NCBI GenBank assembly: GCA_965198915.1 | Contig: CBDAQC010000006.1 | Location: forward strand, 248,001-312,000 | Length of the DNA: 64,000 nucleotides | Reading direction: 5' to 3' | Source: BOG-908 sp965198915 | Lineage (GTDB): Bacteria > Pseudomonadota > Alphaproteobacteria > Acetobacterales > Acetobacteraceae | Shown: one piece after another, positions 16,810 to 24,180 of the stretch | How the letters are laid out: the number at the start of each line of letters is the position of its first letter | Position numbering within the stretch: the stretch's first letter is position 1 | Notes under the pieces: model-generated | Database searches by the model: none | What the model saw: only the letters and a program-made list of their open reading frames with translations | Told to the model about the DNA's origin: nothing | Translations under genes and position numbers: made by a program

Positions 16810-17934
16810 CTATACCCGCATCGGCATGAGCACGTAGAGGGCGCTCTCGTCGGATGCATCGCAGACGATCGTGGGCGCGGAGCCGTCTGCGAAGCGGAAC
16901 TCGACTTGGTCGGTGATCTGGTCGGTGATGTCGTTCAGGTAACGCGCCTGGAAGCCGATCTCCAAGGGGCCGGCGGAGTACTGCACGCGGTCGCCGTCCA
17001 GCTCCTCCACCGCGGTGCCCTGGTCCGGGCTGGCGGCGGACAGGGTGAGGACGTCCTTCTGCAACGCCAGCTTCACCGGGCGCGAGCGCTCGCTGCTGAT
17101 CGCCGCCACGCGCGCCACCGCGTCGGAGAAATCCTTCTTGCCGACGCGCAATATCTTGTCGTTGTCACGCGGGATGACGCGGTCGTATTCGGGGAACGTG
17201 CCGTCGATCAGCTTGCTGGTCAGCGTGATGGCGCCCACGGTGAACTGCACGCGCGTGTCGGACAGGCCGATCTCCACGCTGCCGCTCTCCTCGTCCAGCA
17301 GCTTGCGCAGTTCGGCCACCGTCTTGCGCGGAATGATCACGCCGGGCATCGAGCCGGCCCCCTCCGGCATCTCCTCCTCCACGCGCGCCAGGCGGTGGCC
17401 GTCCGTCGCCACCGCGCGCAGGCGCTTGTGGCCGTCGGTCTCCACTGCGTGGAGGTAGATGCCATTCAGGTAGTAGCGCGTCTCCTCCGTGCTAATGGCG
17501 AAACGCGTGCGGTCGATCAGGCCGCGCAGCACCAGGGCCGGCAAATGGAAGCGGTGCGGCAATTGGCCCGCCGTCATTGCCGGGAAGTCCTCCACCGGCA
17601 GCACCACCAGGGCGGTGGCGAACCGGCCGGCGCGCAGGGCGAGCTGGGCGTCGCCGCCCGGGTGGTCCAGCTCCACCTCGGCGCCGTCCGGCAGCTTGCG
17701 CACGATGTCATACAGCGTGGCGGCCGGCGCGGTGGTGGCGCCGTTGCGCGTGGTGGTGGCGGCCACGTCCTCGACGACGGCAATTTCCATGTCGGTGGCG
17801 GTCAGGCTGAGGCGGCCGTCGCGCACGGCGATCAGCACGTTGGCCAGGATGGGGATGGTGTTGCGCTTCTCGGCGACGCTCTGGATGTGGGCCAGCGCCT
17901 TGAGCAGCGTGGCGCGGTCGGCCTTGAGCTTCAT
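16810..17934 (-). CDS. dnaN: DNA polymerase III sliding clamp (beta subunit)
   Basis: 374 residues, the normal size. The ring clamp that tethers DNA polymerase to DNA is built from three similar domains of about 120 residues. The first begins MKLKADRATLLKALAHIQ with ILANVLIAVRDGRLSLTATDMEI. The second includes TRYYLNGIYLH and RAVATDGHRLA. The third is at the C-terminus (GFQARYLNDI), ending in the conserved ALYVLMPMRV. ATG 17934 matches the family start; a longer frame to 18036 runs into element E and is rejected. It is not next to dnaA or recF here. It lies downstream of argH-lptM on the same strand, with a copy of element E between. Confidence 0.97.
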   Translation of the reverse strand: MKLKADRATLLKALAHIQSVAEKRNTIPILANVLIAVRDGRLSLTATDMEIAVVEDVAATTTRNGATTAPAATLYDIVRKLPDGAEVELDHPGGDAQLALRAGRFATALVVLPVEDFPAMTAGQLPHRFHLPALVLRGLIDRTRFAISTEETRYYLNGIYLHAVETDGHKRLRAVATDGHRLARVEEEMPEGAGSMPGVIIPRKTVAELRKLLDEESGSVEIGLSDTRVQFTVGAITLTSKLIDGTFPEYDRVIPRDNDKILRVGKKDFSDAVARVAAISSERSRPVKLALQKDVLTLSAASPDQGTAVEELDGDRVQYSAGPLEIGFQARYLNDITDQITDQVEFRFADGSAPTIVCDASDESALYVLMPMRV

Positions 17935-17996
17935 ACGTGGGGGTTCCTGGGGACGCGTCGGGGGGCAAACTACCGGGGGTGCGGCGAATCGCGCAA

Positions 17997-18179
17997 GAAA
18001 GGAAGCAAGGCCTTCTTTTTTGGAAAAAAGAAGCAAAAAACTTTTATCTCTTCGCTCGCAAAAAGGCGCGCCCAGTTCTTGCCCACACGTGCCTGGCAGA
18101 ACCTGCGCGGCGCGAAGTGCAAGCTGAGAGATAAAAGTTTTTTGGTCCTTTTTTTCAAAAAAGGACTGCTTCCTTCCTT
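17997..18179. repeat. Intergenic element E, copy 3 (complete)
   Basis: Two-armed copy between lptM and dnaN. The left arm has a CTTC/GAAG stem with a GG loop instead of GA. The right arm has the GTCC/GGAC stem. The central hairpin is GTTCTTGCC/GGCAGAAC with one bulged base. It ends six bases before the lptM stop. Family description at 43611-43796. Confidence 0.9.
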
Positions 18180-18184
18180 AAGTC

Positions 18185-18304
18185 TCAGTGCGTCGGATAA
18201 ACCTTCGGGTAGTTGATCGCATCCGCCGGCCCAGGCTGGCTGGGCGCGCCCACCTTGCCGCACGCGGCCAAGGCCAGCACCAGCAGCACCGCCACCGCCC
18301 TCAC
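18185..18304 (-). CDS. lptM: Small lipoprotein, LptM-like
   Basis: 39 residues. A GTG start at 18304 overlaps the argH stop (GTGA), with GGAGG seven bases upstream. The sequence is a lipoprotein signal (RAVAVLLVLALAAC, lipobox LAAC) followed by GKVGAPSQPGPADAINYPKVYPTH. A short lipoprotein directly after argH is typical of alphaproteobacteria. It corresponds to the LptM/YifL family, which helps the LptD-LptE lipopolysaccharide translocon mature in the outer membrane. The protein is too short for most gene finders. Assignment rests on size, lipobox, tail composition and position. Confidence 0.8.
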   Translation of the reverse strand: MRAVAVLLVLALAACGKVGAPSQPGPADAINYPKVYPTH

Positions 18305-19704
18305 GACAGCGCCTCCAGCCAACGCGAAGCTGCCGCCGCCACCAGCGCCGGCGCGGTGCCGCCGTGGCTGGTGCGCGAGGCGACCGACGCATCCACGCCC
18401 AGCACTCCGAACACCGCTTGCGTGATCGCCGGCTCCTCCGCTCGCATCTCGTCCAGGCTCAGGCCGGCCAAATCCACTCCCTTGCTCTCCGCACGCGCCA
18501 CCAGCCGGCCGGTCACGTGGTGCGCGGTGCGGAACGGCAGGCCGGCCACGCGCACCAGCCAGTCCGCCAGATCGGTGGCGGTGGCGAACCCCGCACCGGC
18601 CACCGCACGCATACGGTCCGCGTTCGGCTGCATGTCGCCCACCATGCCGCCCACCGCGGCCAGCGACAAGGCGAGCGCCTCCGTCGCCTCGAACACCGGC
18701 TCCTTGTCCTCCTGCATGTCCTTCGCATAGGCCAGCGGCAGGCCTTTCATCACCGTCAGCAGGCTGACCAGCGCGCCCGTCATCCGCCCTGTCTTGGCGC
18801 GCACCAGCTCGGCGGCGTCCGGGTTGCGCTTCTGCGGCATGATCGAGCTGCCGGTGGTGAAAGCGTCCGACAACCGGATGAACCCGTAGGGCGCGCTGCA
18901 CCACAGGATCACCTCCTCGGCGAAGCGCGAGAGGTGCATGGCACAGATCGCCACGGCACCCAGGTACTCCAGCGCGAAATCGCGGTCGCTGACCGAGTCC
19001 AGCGAGTTGGCTGTCGGGCCGTCGAACCCCAGCGCCGCCGCAGTCATGACGCGGTCGATCGGGAAACTGGTGCCGGCCAGGGCGGCGGCCCCCAGCGGGC
19101 AGCGGTTCAGCCTGGCGCGGCAATCGGCCAGGCGGCCGCGGTCGCGCGCCAGCATCTCCACATAGGCTAGCAGATGGTGGCCGAACGTCACCGGCTGGGC
19201 GGTCTGCAAATGGGTGAAGCCGGGCATCACGGTTTCCGCGTGCTCGGCCGCGCGGCGCGCGAAGGCCGTCATCACGCTTGCGAGCTGGCCGTGCAGACCG
19301 TCTATCGCGTCACGCACCCACAGGCGGAAATCGGTCGCCACCTGGTCGTTGCGGCTGCGTGCGGTGTGCAGGCGCCGGCCGGCGTCGCCGATGCGCTCCG
19401 CCAGGCGCGCCTCTATGTTCATGTGTATGTCTTCCAGCGCGTCCTCGAAGGCGAAGCGCCCGGCCGCGATCTCCCCGGCGATGCCGGCCAGACCGGCATC
19501 GATCGCCCCCTGGTCCGCCTGCGAGATCACGCCCACATGCGCCAGCATGGCGGCGTGGGCGCGCGAGCCGGCGATGTCCTGCCGCCACAGCCTGTGGTCG
19601 AAGCCGATGGAGGCGTTTATGCGCTGCATGATTTCGGCCGGCGCGGCCGCGAAACGGCCGCCCCACTGGGCGTTGGCTGGCGGTTCGGATGTATCGGAGG
19701 ACAT
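18301..19704 (-). CDS. argH: Argininosuccinate lyase
   Basis: 467 residues, the usual length. It splits argininosuccinate to arginine and fumarate, the last step of arginine synthesis, in the cytosol. Seen motifs are an N-terminal WGGRF, HTARSRNDQVATDFRLWVRD, TVMPGFTHLQTAQPVTFGHHL and the fumarase-superfamily signature GSSIMPQKRNPDAAELVRAK, whose Ser is catalytic. ATG 19704 gives the family N-terminus and is only three bases from the start of the divergent tlpA-like gene. No Shine-Dalgarno is visible before it. lptM overlaps its 3' end by four bases. Confidence 0.97.
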   Translation of the reverse strand: MSSDTSEPPANAQWGGRFAAAPAEIMQRINASIGFDHRLWRQDIAGSRAHAAMLAHVGVISQADQGAIDAGLAGIAGEIAAGRFAFEDALEDIHMNIEARLAERIGDAGRRLHTARSRNDQVATDFRLWVRDAIDGLHGQLASVMTAFARRAAEHAETVMPGFTHLQTAQPVTFGHHLLAYVEMLARDRGRLADCRARLNRCPLGAAALAGTSFPIDRVMTAAALGFDGPTANSLDSVSDRDFALEYLGAVAICAMHLSRFAEEVILWCSAPYGFIRLSDAFTTGSSIMPQKRNPDAAELVRAKTGRMTGALVSLLTVMKGLPLAYAKDMQEDKEPVFEATEALALSLAAVGGMVGDMQPNADRMRAVAGAGFATATDLADWLVRVAGLPFRTAHHVTGRLVARAESKGVDLAGLSLDEMRAEEPAITQAVFGVLGVDASVASRTSHGGTAPALVAAAASRWLEALS

Positions 19705-19707
19705 AGG

Positions 19708-20259
19708 GTGGCTTTGCTGACACGCCGCACGCTGCTGGCGGCGACCGGGACCGTATTCGCCACAACCACGCACGGCAAACAAGCCGGCGCGCAGGAGCCG
19801 ACCGCGCCGCAGGTGGACATGCGCCCGCTCTCCGACATCGTGCGCGCGGACCCGCCCAAGACTCTGCCGCCCGCGCGCTTCACCACGCTGGACGGCGCGC
19901 CGAAAACGCTGGGCGACTACGCCGGGCGCAAGCTGGTGATCAATTTCTGGGCCACCTGGTGCATACCCTGCGTGGCAGAGCTGCCCGAACTGGACCGGCT
20001 CGCCGCCTCCGGCACCCTCGTGCTGGCCGTCTCGGCGGACCGCGGCGGTGCCGCCACCGTGCGGCCCTTCGCCGCCGCCCACCACCTGGACCACGTCACG
20101 TTCCTGCTGGACCCCGGCAACGAGGCGGTGAACGCGCTCGGCGTGGCCGGCTTTCCCACCACGCTGCTGATCGCCGCCGACGGCCGCCTGCGCGGCACGA
20201 TGGAGGGCCCGGTGGCCTGGGGAGACGCGGGACCGGCGCTCGCTAAGCTGATGGGGTAA
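19708..20259 (+). CDS. TlpA-like thiol:disulfide oxidoreductase
   Basis: 183 residues. A twin-Arg or Sec-type signal (LLTRRTLLAATGTVFATTT) is followed by a thioredoxin fold with the active-site pair Cys85-Cys88 in WATWCIPC. The cis-Pro region is VAGFPTTLLI. The protein is periplasmic or membrane-anchored and would reduce or isomerise disulfides, often in cytochrome c maturation. The GTG at 19708 has GGAGG seven bases upstream; TTG 19714 is an alternative. The divergent order tlpA / argH-lptM is common in alphaproteobacteria, and here the two start codons are only three bases apart. Confidence 0.88.
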   Translation: MALLTRRTLLAATGTVFATTTHGKQAGAQEPTAPQVDMRPLSDIVRADPPKTLPPARFTTLDGAPKTLGDYAGRKLVINFWATWCIPCVAELPELDRLAASGTLVLAVSADRGGAATVRPFAAAHHLDHVTFLLDPGNEAVNALGVAGFPTTLLIAADGRLRGTMEGPVAWGDAGPALAKLMG

Positions 20260-20320
20260 CAGCCCTGGCCGGCTGATCGGGACCGCGGCTGGCGCGAGTC
20301 CGATGCCGGTCCGTGCGCAT

Positions 20321-20737
20321 CTACTGGTCGCGGTCGTTTGTCACATGCCAGGCGAAGCACGCCGCCAGCGGGGCGGGGATGCCGGCAGCATGGGAGCGTG
20401 TCCAGGCTTCGATCGCCGCCTGCTCGCCTGGGGCGGCGCCTCCGCTCCAGCGGGTCAAGAAGGGCCTGGCGGCAGGATCGCCTGCGAAAAAGAAGAAGGT
20501 TTCGTCGCTGTTGCCGGTCTGGACATACAGGATGCGCCAGTCGGCGAAGCGGAAGGATTGCAGCACCTCCACTGTCCCGACGTGGAGGTCGGCGGCGACG
20601 GCACGGGCGTAGGCTGTCCGTTGCGGCGACGTGAGACTGCGATCGACGCCGGCGCATGGAGTGGCTGCGAGGCAGCCGGAGAGAAGTGCGAGCAGCATGG
20701 GCGCTGCGAGCAGGGCAATGCCGGTTACGCGACTCAT
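20321..20737 (-). CDS. Small lipoprotein, possible partner of the NlpC/P60 protein
   Basis: 138 residues. The signal MSRVTGIALLAAPMLLALLSGC has lipobox LSGC with Cys22 as the modified residue. The mature part is a small domain (about 30-135) containing WRILYVQTGNSDETFFFFAGDP and a final AACFAWHVTNDRDQ, with four Cys in total. I do not recognise the family. It begins four bases after the stop of the NlpC/P60 gene, so the two are surely co-transcribed. A periplasmic lipoprotein paired with a signal-less cell-wall hydrolase fits an immunity protein, but a simple accessory role is equally open. Confidence 0.75.
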   Translation of the reverse strand: MSRVTGIALLAAPMLLALLSGCLAATPCAGVDRSLTSPQRTAYARAVAADLHVGTVEVLQSFRFADWRILYVQTGNSDETFFFFAGDPAARPFLTRWSGGAAPGEQAAIEAWTRSHAAGIPAPLAACFAWHVTNDRDQ

Positions 20738-20741
20738 ACAT

Positions 20742-21122
20742 TCATCTTCCGACATAGCGATACCAGGTCGGCCTGCCATACCAGGAACTTGCGCCGGCAC
20801 CGAAGACAGGGCCGCCGGTATGGGACGCGCTCCACACGTTGCGGCCGGGACCGGCACTGTCGTCATATATCACGACGTGGCCAGGGTACCAGCCGACATC
20901 GCCAACTTGCGGTGCGCCGGTCACGGCAACGAACTTGGACGATTTGGGAAAGCTGAAGCTGAACATATGGCCGATATCGATGCCGGCCTGCGCATAGATG
21001 CCCGACACGGCGCCCGAGCAGTCCGCGCCCGCCTTCGTCATGCCACCAGGCACGTAAGGGATATGTGCGGCTGCCCAATCGCGTGCAGCGGCAGTGATGG
21101 CCGCCTGTTGTTGCGGTGTCAT
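20742..21122 (-). CDS. NlpC/P60-like peptidoglycan hydrolase, no signal peptide
   Basis: 126 residues, a single NlpC/P60 (papain-like) domain. The expected triad is visible: Cys35 in GADCSGAV, His82 in YPGHVVIYDD and His101 in SASHTGG. These enzymes cut amide bonds in the peptide stems of murein. There is no signal peptide or membrane segment, and the chain is only the catalytic domain. ATG 21122 (MTPQQQAAITAAARDW) is chosen; an upstream ATG adds 17 residues without family likeness. Size, lack of a signal and the adjacent small lipoprotein recall the layout of type VI amidase effectors with their immunity proteins. A plain housekeeping hydrolase is also possible. Confidence 0.82.
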   Translation of the reverse strand: MTPQQQAAITAAARDWAAAHIPYVPGGMTKAGADCSGAVSGIYAQAGIDIGHMFSFSFPKSSKFVAVTGAPQVGDVGWYPGHVVIYDDSAGPGRNVWSASHTGGPVFGAGASSWYGRPTWYRYVGR

Positions 21123-21230
21123 GGTTATAGGATACGAGCAGTTCTCCCGCGATTGCCAGGTTCGATAGAGCAACCAGCCCGACCAGTTCCTGGCGTAAGC
21201 AAAGCCGACAGGTGACCCGAGCGCCTGCGA

Positions 21231-21665
21231 CTAGACCGACCCCGCAACATACGCCCGCAAGCTGTCCACTTCCTGCGCCTGATCGTCCAGCTGCGCCTTC
21301 ACCACGTCGCCGATGCTGACCAGCCCGACCAGCTTGCCGTCCTCGATCACCGGCAGATGCCGGATCCGGCTCGCCGTCATCAGGGACAACACGTCCCCCG
21401 TGCCGGCGGCGGGCGAGACGGTGTGCAACTGGCTGGTCATGAGCTGGGCGGCTGTCATGCCCAGGCAGGCGCCTCCGCTGCGGGCCAGGCAGCGCACGAT
21501 GTCACGCTCGCTGACGATACCCAGAAGCTGGCCCGCAGCGTCACGCACCAGCACCGCACCGATTCGGCGTTCGGCCAGCAGGGCAGCCACCTCGGCAATG
21601 CTGGCGGCGGGCGCCACGGCAGCGATGTCGGAGCCCTTGTGGCGCAAGATGGCGGAAACGGTCAT
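21231..21665 (-). CDS. Tandem-CBS-domain protein
   Basis: 144 residues made of two CBS modules, about 8-65 (DIAAVAPAASIAEVAALLAERRIGAVLV then GQLLGIVSERDIVRCLA) and about 75-135 (MTSQLHTVSPAAGTGDVLSLMTASRIRHLPVIEDGKLVGLVSIGDVV). CBS pairs bind adenine nucleotides and sense energy state. Stand-alone pairs of this size are common in alphaproteobacteria. ATG 21665 fits the family start. A much longer frame to 21953 would read through a repeat copy and is rejected. Function of this member unknown. Confidence 0.9.
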   Translation of the reverse strand: MTVSAILRHKGSDIAAVAPAASIAEVAALLAERRIGAVLVRDAAGQLLGIVSERDIVRCLARSGGACLGMTAAQLMTSQLHTVSPAAGTGDVLSLMTASRIRHLPVIEDGKLVGLVSIGDVVKAQLDDQAQEVDSLRAYVAGSV

Positions 21666-21725
21666 GGCGAAAGGCTCCCTGGCTAGGTGGTTCGGACCGG
21701 GAAGCTTGGGCGAGACGGCCGGGTG

Positions 21726-21748
21726 ATTGCAAATTGTTGGTGTGCAAT
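21726..21748 (-). promoter_or_regulatory. Inverted repeat upstream of the CBS gene
   Basis: ATTGCA (21726-21731) and TGCAAT (21743-21748) form a perfect six-base inverted repeat with an 11-base spacer, 61-83 bases before the CBS gene start. Local sequence is AT-rich for this genome. It could be an operator; the regulator is unknown. Confidence 0.35.
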
Positions 21749-21850
21749 GCGGCAAAGTAAGCAAGCTGACCGGCCCCTGCACCAGCCTTGGCCTGATCCC
21801 GCCGAAGCGCGTTTGGACAGAGGCAGGCCGCACCCCTTCGCAGGCGCCGG

Positions 21851-21926
21851 AGCAAAAGCCTGTTGCTTCTTTCTCGCGAAAAAGAAGGACTGGCTCGCGA
21901 AAAAGAAGGACTGGCTTTGCTTGCCT
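21851..21926. repeat. Intergenic element E, right arm only, with internal tandem duplication
   Basis: A decayed right arm (AAAAGCCTGTTGCTTCTTTC...). Its end, CTCGCGAAAAAGAAGGACTG plus one G, is present twice in tandem. No left arm is seen. It ends at the stop codon of the XRE-cupin gene. Confidence 0.7.
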
Positions 21927-22575
21927 AGCCCGCCGCCTGCCGAGGCGCGCCAAACACCCGCATCGCCAGAGAATGCGGCTCGACCTCAGCCGCCTCGGTC
22001 AGACGCGCATGTTCGGGGTGCGAGTAGACGCACAACATGCGCGCCGGCTGCGCGCTCTCCCGCAGATAGCGGTGCTTCAGAGACGCGTCGAAATACACGC
22101 TGTCGCCCGGCTCCAGCACCACGGCCTCGTAGCCTTCGCAGACGAACCTGACGCGGCCGTCGATCACGAAGGCGAATTCCTCGCCGCCATGCGCCTCGGC
22201 GTCAGACCCGTCGCCTTCCGCGCGCACGTCGATCAGGCAGGGGAAGTTGTGCTTGCCGGCCAGGTCGGTGGCCAGGAACTGGTGCAGATTGTCGCACACA
22301 TCCACCATGGGGCCGCTGCCGCGCCGGTCCACCACACGCCGTCCGCCGCGGCGCAGGCTGGGCGTGGGGTCGGCGAACAGCTCGCCCACCGGCACTTCCA
22401 GCCCGGCGGCCAGGCTGGCCAGCTTGCCGTAGGTCAGCGTGGTCTGCCCGTTTTCCACCTTCCACAGCATGCTGACGGAGACGCCGGCGCGCCGTGCGGT
22501 CTCGGCGATCGTCCAGCCGCGCCGCTCCCGCAGCGTTTTCACGCGGGAGGAAAGCAGCGCCTTTTCATCAACCAT
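21925..22575 (-). CDS. XRE-family transcriptional regulator with cupin domain
   Basis: 216 residues. An N-terminal Cro/CI-type helix-turn-helix (about 10-65: LRERRGWTIAETARRAGVSVSMLWKVENG) is joined to a C-terminal cupin (about 115-190: HGGEEFAFVIDGRVRFVCEG then VYFDASLKHRYL). This architecture is typical of small-molecule-responsive repressors or activators such as the PuuR/SutR group. It is divergent from the POT transporter with a 102-base gap, so it probably controls that gene and itself. The TTTCA-N4-TGAAA palindrome in that gap is a candidate site. Confidence 0.9.
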   Translation of the reverse strand: MVDEKALLSSRVKTLRERRGWTIAETARRAGVSVSMLWKVENGQTTLTYGKLASLAAGLEVPVGELFADPTPSLRRGGRRVVDRRGSGPMVDVCDNLHQFLATDLAGKHNFPCLIDVRAEGDGSDAEAHGGEEFAFVIDGRVRFVCEGYEAVVLEPGDSVYFDASLKHRYLRESAQPARMLCVYSHPEHARLTEAAEVEPHSLAMRVFGAPRQAAG

Positions 22576-22642
22576 GGATCGTCCCGCGTCCGGCCACAGG
22601 CAACATAGGCTGTGCCACCCCTTTGCGAAAGCTGCAGTACTC

Positions 22643-22656
22643 TTTCATATGTGAAA
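22643..22656. promoter_or_regulatory. Candidate operator between XRE-cupin regulator and POT transporter
   Basis: Inverted repeat TTTCA-TATG-TGAAA, 22-35 bases before the transporter ATG, in the shared divergent promoter region. A second short palindrome, CTTTGCGAAAG, lies at 22621-22631. The position suits repression of the transporter by the adjacent regulator. Confidence 0.45.
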
Positions 22657-22677
22657 TCCGGGGCACGGGGGTTCATC

Positions 22678-23985
22678 ATGTCGGCAGTCATTGCAGGGGC
22701 GCTTGGACACCCTGCCCCGGCGCCGCGCCGCGCTCTGTTCGGCCACCCGCCCGGGCTGACGGTGCTGTTCCTGACGCAGATGTGGGCCGAGTTCTCCTAT
22801 TACGGCCTGCAGGCGCTGCTGGTGTACTACATGACGGAGCGGCTGGGGTTCAGCCAGGCCAAGTCCTCGCTGATCTACGGCACGTACGGGGCGGCGGCGT
22901 TCTTCAGCCCGTTCTTCGGCGGCATCATCGCGGACCGCTGGCTGGGCCGCACGCGCAGCGTGGTGGCGGGCGGACTGCTGATGATGTGCGGCCACTTCGC
23001 CATGGCGGTGCCGGCGCTGCTGCTGCCTGCCCTGGCCCTGGTGGCCGCCGGCAACGGGCTGTTCCTGCCGCCGCTCGCGGTGCAGGTGGGCAGCCTGTAC
23101 GCCACGGACGATCCCCGCCGCGCGCACGCCTTCAGCGCCTACTACATGGGCATCAACCTGGGCGGCCTGCTGGCGCCGCTGGTCTGCGGCACGCTGGGCG
23201 AGTTCGCCGGCTGGCACTGGGGGTTTGCCGCCGCCGGGTTCGGCATGCTGATCGGCCTGGCGATCTATCGCGGGTTCGCCCGCCTGCTGCCGCCCGAGCC
23301 GCTCTCCGGCCCGCAGGCCGAGTGCCACGCCGCCTATGCCCTCACCGCGCAGGACCGGGCCAATCTCGGGCGGCTGGCCGCCATCGTGGGCGTCGTCATC
23401 CTGTTCCGCATCGGCTACGAGCAGAGCGGCAATGTCATCGCCTTGTGGGTGGCGCACCAGACGGACCGCGCGGTGGGCGGCTTCACCATACCCGCGACCT
23501 GGTTCCAGGCGATCAACCCGCTGCTGATCATAGTTCTGACGCCGGTGCTGATCGCCTGGTGGGGCCGCCGGGAGCGCCGGCGCGGAGCCGCCAACCTGCT
23601 GTGGCGCATGGGGGCCGGCTGTGTGGTGGCGGGTGCGGCGATGCTGCTGATGGTGGCCGCCGCCTGGCATTTCGCCGACACCGGCCGGCCGGTGAGCGCG
23701 CTGTGGGTGATCGCCTATTTCGTGCTGCTGACGGTGGGCGAGCTGATGGTGATACCGGTGGGCCTGTCCCTGGTGAGCGCGCTGGCGCCGGCGCGGCTGG
23801 CGGCCGCCGCGATGGGGTCCTGGTACATAGCGAAATTTCTGGGCAGCCTGCTGGCGGGCGTGATGGGGGCGTATTGGGGGCGCATTCCGGCCACGGCATT
23901 TTTTGGGCTGGGGGCGGGGGCGGTTCTGCTGGCGGCTTTTGTGCTGGTTTGGATGGGGGGAAGGAAGCAAGCGGTTCTTTTTTGA
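22678..23985 (+). CDS. POT/PTR-family transporter with altered proton-coupling motif
   Basis: 435 residues, about 12 membrane segments. The family is proton-coupled di/tripeptide importers. Signature sequences are FSYYGLQALLVYYM (about 39-52), GGIIADRWLGR and FSAYYMGINLGGLLAPLVCG. The usual ExxER motif before FSYYG is changed: residues 34-38 read QMWAE, so both Glu and the Arg are replaced. ATG 22678 fits the family start. The last residues, RKQAVLF, and the stop codon come from the left arm of element E copy 5. The divergent XRE-cupin regulator is its likely controller. Cargo may differ from peptides. Confidence 0.87.
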   Translation: MSAVIAGALGHPAPAPRRALFGHPPGLTVLFLTQMWAEFSYYGLQALLVYYMTERLGFSQAKSSLIYGTYGAAAFFSPFFGGIIADRWLGRTRSVVAGGLLMMCGHFAMAVPALLLPALALVAAGNGLFLPPLAVQVGSLYATDDPRRAHAFSAYYMGINLGGLLAPLVCGTLGEFAGWHWGFAAAGFGMLIGLAIYRGFARLLPPEPLSGPQAECHAAYALTAQDRANLGRLAAIVGVVILFRIGYEQSGNVIALWVAHQTDRAVGGFTIPATWFQAINPLLIIVLTPVLIAWWGRRERRRGAANLLWRMGAGCVVAGAAMLLMVAAAWHFADTGRPVSALWVIAYFVLLTVGELMVIPVGLSLVSALAPARLAAAAMGSWYIAKFLGSLLAGVMGAYWGRIPATAFFGLGAGAVLLAAFVLVWMGGRKQAVLF

Positions 23986-24146
23986 AAAAAAGAACCAAAA
24001 AACTTCTGCTCCCCGCCGGCATCAGCGCGCGCAGGCTCTGCCAACGCGGTGCTGGCGGAAGCGGCGCGCGCGCCTGTGCCACCGGAGAGACAAAAGTTTT
24101 TTGCTTCTTTCTTTCAAAAAAGAAGGCCTTCCTTCCTCCTTCCTTG
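23959..24146. repeat. Intergenic element E, copy 5 (complete)
   Basis: Two-armed copy between the POT gene and parE. The left arm (GTTC/GAAC stem) contains the last codons and TGA stop of the POT gene at 23983-23985. The right arm has the CTTC/GAAG stem. The central hairpin TCTGCCA/TGGCGGA contains a G-U type pair. Family description at 43611-43796. Confidence 0.9.
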
Positions 24147-24180
24147 CCCGCTAGCCTGCCCAGGCAAGCAGGAACACACC

